Source: Symsagittifera roscoffensis (Eukaryota > Xenacoelomorpha > Acoela > Convolutidae). Taken from it: a stretch of DNA of 64,000 bases. Under the pieces are notes generated by a model that ran no database searches, had not been told where the DNA came from, and saw nothing but the letters and a program-made list of their open reading frames with translations. Positions 1 to 13,404 of the stretch are shown here, piece by piece (within the stretch, counting starts at the first letter, position 1; each line of letters starts with the position of its first letter). The position numbers and the translations under genes were made by a program. The DNA is taken from the NCBI RefSeq assembly GCF_963678635.1, contig NC_087062.1, positions 85,026,012-85,090,011 on the forward strand, written 5' to 3'.

Positions 1-3000
1 TCGTCTATATCAAGCTCTAACTGTTCATGTGTCATGGGTCTTGGGGTGTCCTCAAAAGTGTTTGATAGAGGAGAAGGAAATGGGAATAAAGACGGGAACT
101 GAGCGGTTCATGGGATGGAATTGTATTTTTGAAAAATTAGTAGTGATACTTGTTCAGAGTCAATAAACTCATCAGTGGTGTCGGTATCTGTTTTATTCAA
201 AAAACCTAACGCATGAAAAACTGTGGAGCAAAGAGTGGAGCATGAAAAAATTGTGGAGCATGAAAAAGAGGTAGAAAAGATTCCAAAAGTCTGCGATTAA
301 AGTTCGAGCTATGCTTGTTTTTCGGTTTGCTTGCATATGAATTGCACGTGTTTTATATGTTCCTTAATGGACTGAAAACAAATTTTTTTTTAAAGTAAAC
401 GTAGCATATAAATTTGTGAGTCTTCCTAAAATGTAGTAGGGCCAGCCTAAGAACGCTAATAAATCGTTTTTTATATCTGAAAAACTAAATAATCCGATTT
501 GAGAAATGTCTTGAAAGCGGTATTTTTCTTCGTTGACGTAACGGTAATCTTCAAAATTTTTACTAAAATCTTGGGCGTATAAACCTGAGAAACCGGCAGT
601 TTCAGCGAATTTCTTAGGTTTTGATCTGTAGATGGTCGTTGTATGGTATTTATTTAAGAGAGTAATTCTTGGATTTGTGTGTTCGGATGTGATGCTGTAA
701 GTCAAATTTCGAGTTTTTTTCTATAGATTGTAAGTCGATGTTAGGGTTTGTGGTTTATGAGCGTATGCTTTCTTGTGAAATCTTCTTTAGAGGTGGCATC
801 ACTGTGGGGTATGGTGTGAGAAGGTAATATTTATCTTAGTTTGGGTTGAATTATAATGTTTTGTGGCTATTTTTAAATCCAAATGGTACGGTGTTCTCTC
901 AAAAGTAGTATCGTCATAAATTTTTGTCGACAAAAATCATTTTTCTTTCAAAAAAATCGTTTACACTGGTAACAGCGTTTATCACAAAGACATATAGTGA
1001 TTTTTAGTGCATGTGTAGTACCGGTGGAAGTTTCAATCCTAGTCAATGAAGTTTGACGAGTTTCCTGAGAGTAAATAACCTGCATATGGTTTTTCTTACT
1101 TCAATTGCTACTGTTTGTAAAATTTGTGTTCGTTCGAGTTCGCATAAGGGGTGTAATGTTTCTAGTTCTACAAATGACGTTTCCTGCGATTTTGCTTATA
1201 GTGTAGTCCAGTTTCATGTCTAGATTGATGTCATATTGGATTGCTCTTTAATATGTATGATAATATGAGTGATAATTAATTAAGACGTGTACTATCATGA
1301 TCTTCAGAAAAGAGTTTTCTACCGATTTGTCCATTATTTTTATGTAGTGTGACAAGTATGTAAGATTTTTTCCCGTCTCCGTTTGATTTTTGTCTAATTC
1401 TTGAATTATGAATTTTCCTGTTGTTATGTCAAATTTTTACTCGTAATCAACTAGGATTTCAGAGTTTTGAATTTTAGAAAGTGGTTTCCAATATTTGCAT
1501 GCAAATTCCGTTTCTGGGTATATTTGATAGCGTGTTAAGTTGTTATCATTTCCTTTTGCGTTTCGATAAAGATTCGTAGGTTGTTTTATTCTATGTGGAT
1601 GTACTTGATTAGTTGATATGGATTCCATGAAATTTTTCAATGCATTTTTACACACGTGCTTAGATTTTTGCGACTAGGAAGGTGGTACTTCAGTTTTAGG
1701 GAAACCAATCAATAAGTGCCTGGGTACAATGTGTGGGGTAACAAAATACTTGATCATTCTTACAAGCTAAGCGGATTCTTTGATATATCATATTGTGGTC
1801 TTTTAAAGGTCGTCTGAGTTGAAATTGTTCCAGTTGTTTTTATCAATCGAAAAACATTTTTGGTATCCTATGATTTTTATGTTAGCTTTACACTTAGATG
1901 GATTGTTTTTGCCGATGTGTGGTATTCAGTTTTCATCGTGTAGGTCAAGAAAGCATCTTTCATGTGCGCAGAGAAATGGGTATTTATCGTCCAGTCATAA
2001 TTGATCCTGACTTGGTTTAGTTGGTGTGTATAATTCGAGTCTGGAAAATCTGGAAAATTCACGAGTGTTCTAGTTTGTTCTTTTTTTAAACTAAATTTAA
2101 AAAAATTTTAGTTCAAATCTCAACTGTCACTGTTGAAATTTATCAAGCGTTCAAAATTACTATGATGATTTGATTCGTGATCTCGAGTCTGTTTTTTATC
2201 TTCGCTGGATACTTATGAACAGTAGATTTTCTTTTCAGAAAATTTTCCTGTAATTTTCTAGCCTACAAGTGCTGTAGTGCATGCTTTAGCGTAGAATGTG
2301 GCAATTATTTCAGTTTTATTGAATACTTGAAGTTCTGATCCACATTGTGTTTTTTGGTTTCTTGCAAATTTGTCGGGTGTTTTTTGTTGATTGTCTTTGC
2401 AATCATAGTGTGCTACGAGGAGGTCTTGTGGTCATGTTCGTGGTGATGGGTTATCGTGAACGGTTGGTTGGAAATGAAAGTTGATTACATGGGTTATAGC
2501 CAATTGTCTTTTTTTGTATCATTCGTAATTATATATCTTTTAGTACAAGTAAATGGTGGAGGTAAGGATTGTACTATCAGTTCTGGTTGAGAAAGGGATG
2601 AGGGTTGATTTGTGTGGTTATTTAGCTTTATTTTGATTTCAAAATATAAAAATTTTTATGTTTCGGATGAAATTTAGATTTTATGCTTTTGTATGTCTTC
2701 ATGAATTTCGTGCCTATTTCGTAATCGTTGTAGTGCCCAATTGTGAAGGCGAGTGCTCTCTAAATTTTGACCAAATAAGGGGTGAGGTGCTACAAAATAT
2801 TACACTTTAGTCGGAAAGGATTACTAGTGCTTTGTACATCTTGGCATCTGTGATTTAAGTTCAATTGTTTTTGCAAATTCCTTGGGAAGTTGTTTAAAAT
2901 TGAAAGACCTTTTCCTGATGGCGTTGATGGTAAAGAAATTGTTTCTGGTTGGGTTGAGGATTTTGAGACGGAAAAAATTTTTCTGTGTTCGTTAATAAAA

Positions 3001-3940
3001 TTTGGCTTACATTCGATAGTAGAAATATTTTTTGAAAAGTGTTTCTGATAGGTTTCTGGTAGGGTTGACGAAACAAATTTCTCGTTGGTTTCTCTGTTAG
3101 GTTTCTGGTAGGGCTGAGGAAAAGTGTTTCTGGTAGGGTTGAGGATATTGTACCGGAACAAATTTCTATGTGGTGGTAACTAGGTTTGATTCTTTTCCAA
3201 TGGTAAGAGTACCTTTGTTGGTTTTATAAGATTAAATGTTCAGATGATGAAGTTATGTTAAAACGAAGACGTGTTTTTGTGAGATTCCTCTTTCCGCGTG
3301 GATGAATTATTTGTCTTTCATTGTAATGTTTTGGGATTGCTCTTGACTGGATGTATTGTTCTGAATAAGTGTTTAGGCAATTATGGGTTTTTGTTATATA
3401 TTGGATTGCATTGTGGCTCGCTCAAGGGTGCGTTACAATATGCTGGAGTTAGTGCTTCTTGATCTCCAAAGATGTATGGGTTTTCGAAAAAGGTATTCGA
3501 ATAGAGGCCTGCGAATTGATAGATTTTATATTTGAATTATTGTCTGTTTGGGGGTTTTGGGTAGGTTTTTTTGTTATCTTTATCTTTCCTGTATCTTTTT
3601 GACTATTTTAAGAAGCTTTATGAATGATATTGTTAGATTTCTTTGGCAAAAAGAGATTATCAATACTATAGCTAATACAAAATGGATTGTAGTTCTCAAA
3701 GCTTTTGAAAAATGCAAGAAAAAAAAACACTAAAGAAAATTTGTGAAAAGTTTCAGAAAATTATTTTTGATGAAGAGGTATCTTAACATTTGAAAGGAAA
3801 TACGTCAATATTCATCGTACTTTCAGATAGTGATTTGAGACTGAAAATTTTGTCTTTGTTTTAGCTTCTTTTCTACTTTTTGATATATTTCAATAGGTTT
3901 TTTATCTCATTTTGAGATCCGTTCGTGATGCGAAAACAAT
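1..3940. other. AT-rich stretch with no recognisable gene
   Basis: I see no supportable host gene here. The plus strand is T-rich, as expected if an A-rich retroelement lies on the minus strand. The longest open stretch is a 113-codon minus-strand frame at 364-705; I could not match it to a known domain. Because it lies downstream (in minus orientation) of the Gypsy-like integrase at 3.9-4.7 kb, it could be the 3' part of that element, but this is only positional inference. I looked for direct repeats matching 10-12.3 kb that could be LTRs and did not find convincing ones by eye. Confidence 0.5.
2935..3170. repeat. Degenerate short tandem repeat (TTTCTGGTAGGGTTGAGGA-like)
   Basis: The motif tttctggtagggttgagga and close variants recur at about 2940, 3050, 3105 and 3130, mixed with a 'caaatttct' motif that also recurs (3076 and 3156). 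On the minus strand this gives an artificial 123-codon frame rich in repeated Gln-Pro-Tyr-Gln-Lys words. I read this as a small minisatellite rather than a gene. Confidence 0.6.
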
Positions 3941-3943
3941 GAG

Positions 3944-4665
3944 CTAACATAAAACTTTTGAAAGGTGCAAATGATCTTCATCGTTAGTCTGAGGTGGTAG
4001 GTAATAACATATTGGGTCTTTTGATGATTTGTAACAACCTTGTATAGTTATCACGTCTGAAATAATTTTTTTTGAGTGTTTTTTGGTATTTCCGTTAAAT
4101 ATACATCGTAAGTTTTCTAATAATAAACGGTTCATGCCTTTAACTAGTCCATTTGTTGTTTATAGGGTATGTGAAAATGGTGGTTTGTGTTTTATAATAA
4201 GTAAACAACATATTGTGATGTTTTCAATATTTATAATTTCTGTGCCATTGTCCGCGACAAAGACTTTTGGTAATCCGAATTCATCTATTCAGTCTTCTTA
4301 ACGTGTAGTTATTGCATAATAAGCGTTACAACTTGGCACTGGGTTTTGGGCTACGTAATGGAAAAAAGCGTCTTGTTTTACCACAATGTACTAATTTCCT
4401 TCAGAAAAGGGTGACATTTGCCCTCTTGTATATTGTGATTAAAATATGAATGGTGTCCTTTAAAATTTTGTTTTTCTACACTTTGTCCTTGTTGTGGGAA
4501 ACGTTTCTTTAAATTACAAGTGCGAAAATTACAGACATTTTTATCAGTACAAACATATTTGGAAAAAATGGTTTTGCATAAAATATCGTAGGTTTCTTTT
4601 ATACCAATGTGTCTTTTTAATTTTGAGGAGTGCGCTGATCAAAAGCTAGTAAAATTAAATGTAAT
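3944..4665 (-). pseudogene. Integrase remnant of a Ty3/Gypsy-like LTR retrotransposon
   Basis: Reading the minus strand, a zinc-binding-like segment (HIGIKETYDIL, near 4600) precedes a core segment containing PKVFVADNGTEI (near 4240-4270), where the second catalytic Asp of the DDE triad sits, followed by TNGLVKGMNRLLLENL (4100-4150). In Gypsy integrases the equivalent of NGLVKGMNR is normally NGxxERxN, with the Glu being catalytic; here that Glu position reads Lys. A stop (TAA) interrupts the frame just before the TNG motif, and the zinc region is in another frame. The piece is therefore dead. It lies downstream of RNase H (5.3-5.7 kb), the normal pol order. Family assignment rests on motif order; a BLAST or HMM search would confirm it. 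Confidence 0.75.
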
Positions 4666-5279
4666 TGTAGAATGGGTACTTTAGTAGCTAAATGTATGTA
4701 TTCTAGAGTGTTTAAGGTTTCGTTTGTTTTGTGCTTTTAATTTTTCGAAAGAGTTGACTTAAGGATGGTAATAACCGCTGAACCAAGTTTAGTTTCATAT
4801 TTGTGCCTAGATTTTATGTGGCGTATAAAGGAGTTTAGGTTTGAATTTTTTTTGAGAAGTTCAATTGAATTGTACATGGTAAAAAAGTTTTTCTTACATT
4901 TCTTGAATTGTTAATGGATTGTTATCAACAGGGTCTCTTAATTCAAAGACTTTACTTACTCTACTTATTGGGTATTTTTTATTTGTATCTAATGAACCTG
5001 CAAGGTTTTTTGCGTCTCTTAATTCTTTTTTTATGGAAACGCTTAAACGCTTTGGTTTTATTTGTCTTTGTAGATTTTATTGTTTGGTTGTTGTTGGTTT
5101 ATTTTTTATCCATAAAGAATGTGGTATGTTTTGAAATGTCTTTTTTTCTTATTAAGACTATTTCATAATGGTTGTTCTGACATTCTAATTAAAGTGTGAA
5201 ACGCTTAGTTTTTTCGTTGGCTATTGATGTTAATTTTTGCGGCGTATTTGCATTCGAGTTGTTTCGTCTTTTGCAATAA

Positions 5280-5960
5280 AAATTTTACGTTTCGTCGAAT
5301 TTTAACAATAGTTTTTCCTGCTGATAATTTTGGTGGGTTCTTAGACTTAAATTATCTCGTAAAGCAAGGTTTGTTCCCGCTTTCCAGTCTAAACGGAGAC
5401 TGAAAAATTTCATTAAAATCAATTGAAATCTATATATTCTATAATTTGGATTTGTCATAATTTGTGAAAAAGAACTGTTGGTTCTTTTGATCCACGGAAT
5501 GAAACTACATATTCTGATAACGAGTAAGTTATAGCTGTTCTCTCTCTCTCTCATAAGTGTAGAGAGCCGTAGCTCCGCTTGTGTAAAAAGTCGTGATTTT
5601 GCTGAGATTAAAGTTTCTTTATTCGTTCCTTGATGATGTTGTAAGAGTGCTGTGCCAATTCCTAAGTCTGAAGCAAAAAACTTTCCATAAAACGGCTGAT
5701 TGGGGTCAATGATGATGTTTAAGATTTGTTCGCTGATTATTTATTTAATTTCATCGAGCCTTTTTTGAAATTTGACTGTCCACTCGAAAATGTTGTAGAA
5801 TTGTCTGAAGCATAATTGCTTTTTTTTAAACATATAATTGGTGAAAAATTCAACTTTCCCAAAAACTCATTTTCTTTTTTTTAACGGTGATTGCAACTTC
5901 AAAACTGCGTTAACTTTTGATTTTAGGGGCTTATTGTTGTTCCTTTGATGATATGAACTA
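5280..5960 (-). pseudogene. RT-end and RNase H remnant of the same Gypsy-like element
   Basis: On the minus strand, broken frames spell the thumb/connection of a retrotransposon RT (about 5930-5760, with a FLGKLNFSPIICLKK-like stretch that resembles the FLGxxNxY region), then the RNase H start (FFASDLGIGTALLQHH, about 5640-5690, matching the usual D-x-S-x-x-GIGAVLxQ), then its end (RFQLILMKF...DWKAGTNLALRDNLS, about 5320-5440, matching W-x-x-G-x-x-N-x-x-A-D-x-LSR). Several frameshifts and stops separate them. The polymerase palm with its YxDD box could not be found and may have been lost or displaced by the inverted-repeat structure at 6.3-7.4 kb. Confidence 0.7.
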
Positions 5961-6309
5961 TAAATTTAACAGGGGAGAGGCAAAAATTTGATTGATTAGG
6001 GCTGCATTTATGTTTTCTGTCTGAACGATTTGGTCGTGTTTCTCTAAAACTTGAAACAATTCTGATTTAATTTGCGATTTTATATCGTCTGAATATGTGA
6101 TAACGTTTTAACTTAGAATTAATTGTCTAAAAATGTTGCTCGTGACATCAGCAAAGCTAAAGCAAAGCTGAAATCAGCAAACGCTGCTGCGCCTAGGGAA
6201 GTTCCATAGCATAACCTGTTGAATTCATGTCGTTGATTTCCAATTAAAGTTTTTTAGATAGCTTGAGCATTTGATTATATGCACTGTTCATCTCAACTGT
6301 TGTTTAATA

Positions 6310-7425
6310 TTGTAAATTAAAGATAAAAAATAAGTTTGTCCGAAAAAAAATTTCATTAAAAATCTTCCAGGGTCTAAATGAACAGCCGCCATTTTTTTAA
6401 TTTTAATTTTGTGAATATTACTTGGATTGGTTCTATTGGCAATTACATTTGATTATTCCATTAGGTAGCTTAAGTATCTTTTTATTCTTAGAGACTTCCT
6501 TTATCTAGGAAGATAATTCGGTGGTTAAAAGTATTTTCGTTTGGTTTTTGATCTTTATCTACTGGTCAAATAGTTTTGCACTTTTCGAGAACGTCCAGTA
6601 ACCCATTTATTTTGTCCTGCGCGTTTTTTTTTAGTTGCACGTTGTTTTTTGAAAACTGCGTCTGGTCTTAATTAAAGATGCACTGGTGAATGGACTTTTC
6701 TGACATCAACTTTTCATACAGCACATACATATAGGAAATAAAAAAAAACTTGCAAATTCTTTGAGTTCTTCTTGGTTTAGGAGAATGTGGAAAATTAAAT
6801 GGAGTTGAAATGAAACATTTGGTTGTCCGGTGAATTCTTCGATATTGGGAAAGTAGGTTTAAAATCAGCTCTATTACAGGTTGTTAAGTAATCAGTATTT
6901 TGTTTTGATTCTTTAAGAAAAAAGGTTATAAGTAGTTCTTCATTGAAAGTTGTAGATTGACAAAAATTGACAATTAAATATGTGAGAGTTTTAAAACATT
7001 ATTTACACGGTATGCTTTTTTTGAACTGGATGTCATGTACATTTGTTTTGCAAAATCCTTATTGTCCTAAGAGAAGTGCTATCTGGTATGTTGAGGTGTT
7101 GTATATAAATAAAACAAGATTATCTGTTTTAGTGTTTTTTGCGGGAACTTTTGATGATATAACTAAACTGAACAGTTTTTGAATTGGTGCAAATTCAAGA
7201 ACAGGCATGTTCAATTTCTCTGGGTTTTGATAGTTGTTGTAACGATGAAATTGAAAAATGGGGAATGTATATGCCTAACCCGTTAGTGCTTTTAGATCTT
7301 CTCTTTTCTGGTTGTATACATCATAGAATTTGAAAAAAATGGGGCTGTCTATTTAGATCCTGGAAGATTTTTAATGAAGTTTTTTTTTCGGGTATACTTA
7401 TTTTTTATCTGTAATTTATTTTTTT
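6310..7425. repeat. Inverted repeat pair (about 90-bp arms) around a 930-bp spacer inside the Gypsy remnant
   Basis: The left arm (about 6310-6400) and the right arm (about 7331-7421) are reverse complements with few differences; both contain the word taaaaatcttccagg (or its complement) flanked by the same ~25-base A-rich segments. The arms lie where the retroelement polymerase should be. This could be a DNA transposon with ~90-bp terminal inverted repeats inserted in pol, or an inverted duplication of pol. The spacer has no ORF that I recognise. Confidence 0.7.
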
Positions 7426-8819
7426 TAATTTTAATTGTTGATATGTATTAAGTCATAAGTGCTCTATCTCATATATTATGCTTAAAACCTGTGATGCGGA
7501 ATATTTGCTTAAAGGATTTTATTGAGACTTGGGTTTTTTCCATTGTTTTTGTTGGTTACAGGTAGAATTGAATCTTTCCAAATTTTTGTCAGCTTGTAAC
7601 TTTTGTTAGCTAACTTACGTAGTATGTTTAGAAGAGTAAAACTTGGATGCAATGAATGAACTTCATTCTAGGTTTTGATGTTTATGATATTTGAGTCATC
7701 GCCTGGATCAAATAACAAGTTTATTTCCAGATCTGGATTTTGACAGTTTCTGCTTCTTGGACTTGCTAAAAAAGTGGTAATGTCCATATTCTTTATTTTG
7801 GTGGAGACGTTTTGTTTTGATGAAAATGGTCTGTACTTCCACATTTTTCGATATAATGTGGAAAATGATTATTGTCTGTCATAAAATTTCTGGGATTAGA
7901 AATATTTTCGGGATATTCATTTTCATAATGGTTTGATTGAAAACAGGAGTTTTATATTCATGTTCAATTTTAACATGTTAAATTTCAATGTGTTTTCGAT
8001 TTCACTTTTTTCATCTGTGCTACCACAATATAAGTAGTTTACCTGAAATTCTTTTTTTTTTAATTTCCTGATGGGTCAAGGGTTGCTTAAGATGTAGTTT
8101 GTTCTTGTTTTATATGTTGTTGATGTTTTTGGTTGGCTACTTCTTTGGTTTTGATTTTGTCTAGTTGAGTTTTTTGGTGACCAAAATTTTTCCCCAATAA
8201 TCTCTTTTGATAGCTTTTGCTTCTATTTCAATAGGTTTTGGATTTTTCACGTGATGAAAATTATAAAACCTATTGTTCTAGTAATCGTTTGAAAACTATC
8301 TCGAAAATTAGTTTCGAGAAAAATCATCAAGAAATGTCATTAGAATTTTTTTGTGCCGTTGTTTCATTATGGACGATTTCTGTTACAGTTACAGTAATTC
8401 CTTTTGCTTAAGTTTGATTTTCAGTAACCCTTCCTATTTTGACTAATGATACTTTTAGAACGAAATTTTTTTTTGCATGTATTTAAATAAGCATTTTTTC
8501 ATCCTGGCAATTTTCCCGAGAATTATTATTCTATGGACATTGCGATCTGTTATTATAATAGTTAGATGAAAGTGATTTTATTGAAGTATTTTTGAGTTTT
8601 TTCTTTTGTACAGTTCGGCCTTTTTCATAAACGGACAGAAAGTTTTAATTTGTTTTGTTTCGTGTCTTGTGGTTGTCTTGATTTTTATGGTTGTTTTTGT
8701 CTACTTTATCCGACACCGTGTCTCCTACAAAAACTACACCATTTTTTGACAGAGAATTTTCCTTTAACATTTCGTTTTTTTTTATATATAATTTAAGTCG
8801 TTGTGTTATTTTTACTGCT

Positions 8820-9950
8820 AATTCTCTGATTGAATCTTGCATTTACATTTTTTTTTGTATGTGAGGGAATTATCTAATAATAAACACATATTGTAAAGTT
8901 TTCTGTTTCTTCTATTTTCAATGTTTTTTTTCTGCTTGTTGCAATTTAATTACGAGTTTGTGAAAGTCTTTATTGTGTTTGCGAACTGACGAAGGATGTG
9001 ATGCTCTTTTCCTTGTTGCTATATTTTTCTACTGGTGTGCTAAAGTCTACATTAAAAACTATGTCATTTTTTTGTTTTAGTAACCATGTGTATTTAAAGA
9101 ATTTGCTTTGCGTAAAATTTGTTGATGTTGTTTGTATTTTGACTTTGTTTCTTTCGGTAATAAAGAAAATCAATTCTGAGCTGTTTTGTTTATTGTAGTT
9201 TGTATTAGGGCTGTACATCTGTGACTCCAATTAGGAAGATGAGGTGAGTAAATTGGTCCTGGGCCATTTTTTGAAATCAAGTTGGCCGGAACATTATTTA
9301 AAAAATCTTCAACTGAGTATTCGGGGTCTGTTCTGGTGAAAACCAGGATATGTTTGCTTGCTTGATGTGATAGATGATCTACCCATAAAATATGCAGTCA
9401 GCGTCATTTATAGTCATTTTGATGTGTTAGGTATTTGAGTAAAGTTCGTAAGTTGGTTTCCTCTAATACCATGTTGATGTAAATAGTACGGCAATGGTAC
9501 TTAAATATGGTCAAGAGTTGGTTAATTTTTTGTTTGAATGCTATTGGGTGACTTATTTTGTTGTTCGAAAAAGAATCATAAATATTGTTTGCAAAGTGGT
9601 TTTAAAGTTTGTTTCTCGGTCTGTTGAAGGATCGTTTTTTAGTTATCGGACTATTTGTTTTGTAATCAATTTGCGATTTATTGGAAGAAGCAGTTGGTTT
9701 ATCTGATGATTTTGGTGTTGTTTGTGGGAAATGGTTGATGTTTTTTTTAATTGGTGATGTCCTCGTTGTGCGAATAGGTGACATATTTTTCGAGTTGTTA
9801 CCGGTACGCTTGTAACTATTTCCTCACTTGTAATGTCTGATGATGTTTGAGTATCTTGCTGGTTCATTGTTATAGTTCCATTAAGGTTTTCTTGTGTATG
9901 CAGGAAAGATGATTTCAGGCTGTTGTCAATTATTCTATCGTGAAACATTG
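8820..9950 (-). pseudogene. Gag-like remnant of an LTR retrotransposon
   Basis: Reading minus from about 9395 down, one frame is nearly continuous: it contains SVEDFLNNVPANLI, GPGPIYSPHLPNWSHR and CTALIQTTINKTAQN, followed by a stop at the position where retrotransposon gag proteins of this type usually have Trp (QKWF), then FSLLPKETKSK and, lower, RASHPSSVRKHNKDFHKLV. Further stops (TAA, TAG) are scattered after about 9060. An ATG-started frame at 9948-9643 may be its N-terminal part. The order gag (higher coordinate) then pol (lower coordinate) on minus agrees with one element spanning about 3.9-9.95 kb. Confidence 0.6.
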
Positions 9951-12300
9951 CTTTATATTTTAATGATGTTTTATCTGTGATTATGTGGAATAACCTTAAT
10001 CACAGATTACGTTTGAATTGCTGAGCTTGGTATATCATTGAGTATGTCAAAAAACATTTCATGATACAATTCAGTGTCACATACATTATCTGATTCATCG
10101 GCAAAGACTGTGTCGTCATCACACTTTGTGAGATTTTTTTTCGAAATCGCTCAATTATATCTGATTACTGTGCATTGAAAAAGATCTATTGCAAACCATG
10201 CTTATATTTTTTACAGATCGACTTTTGCTTCTTTTGAATTTTCTGTACCTGTGATGTTTTTGCGAATTGCATTTAGGTATCTGGAGAAGAGATTTCTCCT
10301 TGTTCCTAATGCTGTATGTGTGGATAAATGTGGTGGTGAAAGTGTTTCATCTCTATCTCAAATGCAAATGCAACTATATATGATTCAAAAAACATCATTT
10401 GTAAAAAATGAATTAGCTCGCTGTGAGCTTGATGTTGTAAATTTTTGATATAATCTATAGAAAAATTTTGAAAAACCTAATTCTATATCATATGTTTGTA
10501 TTCTGTGTGGTAGAATTGAATTGAATTCTGGCGAAAAGATTGTAATAGTGAATCTACCATATTGTGAGGATATATTACATATGCTTGGTAGGTTAAGGTC
10601 GATTATTTGTATTATTTTTAACTCTGGAAATTGTTGTTGACCTGGAATGTTGCCTTTGTGAAGTAAATTTTTAAAAACTTGTGATATTTTGTATTTGGTT
10701 GCTTGATGAATCACTGATTGTTTTTTCTCAAAAGATCGAATGGTTTTCTTCGAAGTTATCGTCGTATTGAATCATTTTGTATGTGGTATGTTAATGTGTA
10801 GTTTTCAATATGTCGTATAGGTTGATTCCAACTATATGTTTGTACATTTTTTTCTACAATCGTTTTCTTTCTACGTTTTATTTTTTATCGATAAAGAGGT
10901 TGTTGCTTTTCATTTTCTAGAGTTCGCTTTTTTTGTGATATTACCTTCTTTTTTTATATAAATCCGATCTTTCGTTTTTGTTGTGTTTTATCAATTTCGT
11001 ACCTAGATTTTTGAATTAGGCAATTGTGTTTGTTATCTACTAAACTATCTTTTGACACAAAAGTTAGGATGAATGATGCCAAATTCAGGTGTTAATTGAC
11101 TTTTCCCAAAATATTAGCTCTGACTCTTTTTTTGAGGTCAACCTAAATCCTCAGGTCGATTTGTCGTGGTAAGACGGGTTGGGGAAAGAATAAAACAATT
11201 CGATAGAGTGATGGCTACTGCTCTCAAACGTATCTAGCGTTTTCAGTGTTTGAGTAACCCTAATTTTACTTAAATGGGGATCAATATGAGATCAAGGGTT
11301 GGAGAATAGTAAATCAATCGACAAGGTTCAAGTAAAATTAAACCGCAAGTAGATCGTTAAATATTACTTTCTGGCTTGCTAGTTCCAAGTGTGTCATAGT
11401 CTTGGATCAATTACGGCGTAGGGGTCAAGCGAACAATGAGTAAGAAAAGCTTCGATTAGTTCTGGGTCGTTAGACATTTGTTCTAAAGTAATGGGTTTAA
11501 GCAATAAAAAAAGTTTACAGAACCAGAGAAAACCTTGATGATCTGGGTTTAAAAACGATTTGATGGAAAAAATTTTGTTATTGAAGATCCAAAGAGAAGC
11601 TTCGATGGTTGTAATTAAGGTTTAAATTATAAAATTTTAAGGAAGAAATTTCAAAATTGAGGCAAAGCCTGGATGATTGTATGCTTAAATTAATTTTATA
11701 TTGGTTAAAGATGCAAAAAAAGTTTAGATGGTCTTGTTTTTGAATTGGTTAATTTTTAAAGCTTTTGATTGTTTCAGGAAATAAATACAAGAAAAGATGA
11801 TGATCCTCAAGAAGGAAGAATCACCAAACTAACAACAGTTACTTTTTATACTAATTTTTGTTAGTGTTTTTGTAGTTTTTGATGAACTTATAATTTTTAC
11901 AAAAATTTTTTGAAAAAATTTTGCAGATTTTATGTTTAAAAAGAGGCAAGTTCTCTGTCGTCTTGTCTTGTTATTTTACATGTATTATAATTGGTTGTCC
12001 TATAATCAAAATCTACCGCCTGTTAATTCAGTTTTACGGCTCTATTTAATGTTGTGTATATATTAGTTAAATAGTGATTTTATTGCACCAAACTTTTTCA
12101 AATTTTGTGGTCATCGTGTGTTTTTTGCTTTGCAATCTAGTGTATAGTATCGTTCTGTGTTTTGATCTGATTTCGTTTTTAGTATTGGTTTGGCTTGTTG
12201 AGACTTGATTTTTTTTGTCAACTGATTTTTTGTCATCGATTTTTTTTGTCAACTCGATTAAACTTTTTTAAATATAGGTTTTTTCTAAATCTTTTTTAGT
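9951..12300. other. AT-rich stretch, no gene recognised
   Basis: The longest open frame is 109 codons on minus (10385-10714), with no recognised domain. By position the 5' untranslated leader and 5' LTR of the minus-strand Gypsy-like element would fall here, but I could not define LTR edges. Nothing else is supportable. Confidence 0.4.
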
Positions 12301-12336
12301 GTAGCTCGAGACTGGTTGGTTGAAACCAATGAAATG

Positions 12337-12483
12337 AGGTCCGGGTTGGAGTAACTTCGGATAGAGTACATCGTCTGTTTGTCACGCTACATTTTTTTCG
12401 GCCGGATAGATTGCTGCAACTTCTTGGTTAAATACCGATCCTAATCTTACTCTTATAATTTCTAGCCTCACCAGATCTAGTAT
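12337..12483 (+). repeat. Dispersed repeat fragment; inverted copy at 16050-16215
   Basis: The stretch around gtcacgctacat, cggccggatagatt, ttcttggttaaataccgatc and ccagatctagtatat is repeated in reverse complement at 16050-16215 (agatctattgag, gatcggtatta, gaatctatccggccg, agcgtgacga). The similarity is roughly 75-80% by eye, with small gaps. It is a repeat shared with the interior of the fold-back structure described below. Confidence 0.7.
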
Positions 12484-12705
12484 ATCCAGGTATTCTTGCG
12501 AGGTTAGAAGAAAGAAAGTGGCATTTGCTTACTAAGTTTAATTATAATTCTCTGGCTGCAACTAAGAATAGTTTCAGCTTTACTTATAATTATCACAGTA
12601 TATTGTAAAAACTTGTTTGAACTGGTTCCACATAACTCACATCGGGAAAAAATTTTTTCGTAATTTCTCACAGATGAAAAAATTGCATAAAAGCTGTCCA
12701 GTTTT

Positions 12706-12738
12706 TTGATGTAAGGAGACCTGATGTAAGGAGACCTG
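12706..12738 (+). repeat. Short tandem duplication
   Basis: The 15-base word gatgtaaggagacct occurs twice head-to-tail. Around it, TTACATCAT-like words recur to about 12810. No function is apparent. Confidence 0.7.
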
Positions 12739-13404
12739 TACATCATTTCTGCATCTTATTACATCATTAGTGCAACGTGTTATATCATTACTGTATAACA
12801 TCATTAAGTTTTACCTTAGGCAAAAACTATTCAGTGAATAGGAGCGACTAACGATTCTGGTTGGTTGAAAGTTTTCCATCATTCCGTCCCCATCATAACC
12901 GATTAAATAGAATTAGCCAATCAAATTTTAGCATAAACTTTAAAAATGTGGTTTCAAAACTGAGCAAAAATATATAAGGTTTAATTAACTTTTCAAAATT
13001 ATTTGAAATAAATAGCAAGTTTTACCTACACCAAAAAAAAACATATTAGCTCCAGAGGAAAAATTACCCCCTTCATTTCTCGTCAAAGTTCGGCGTTCTT
13101 AGAAATCAGCTAAAGATGAAGTGATCGCATATGTACTAATCAAACCAATTAGTATATTACAAAATCACATAGTAGAATTTTCGGCGCAATAAGTAAAATA
13201 CCCACTTTTTGAATTGAAAACTCAGAAGCAATTAAACATCAGAATAAAGTAGAAATTTCGATGATAATGAAAAATGGACGCTGAATATAAATTTTTTATG
13301 AAAGTCAACGCTTTCAATTAGGACGAACATTCTTCCCGGCTAATGCTCCAATGAAACAAGTATAGCCGGTTGCTGTGCATATTGAGATGTTTTTGTTCGT
13401 TTGG

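Noticed and set aside
8880-9400. Alternative genetic code, because gag-like frame has in-frame TAA, TAG and TGA
   Set aside because: The host genes (SLC7A6OS, TBC1D31) are free of internal stops and end normally; the stops in the retroelement are scattered mutations with frameshifts nearby.
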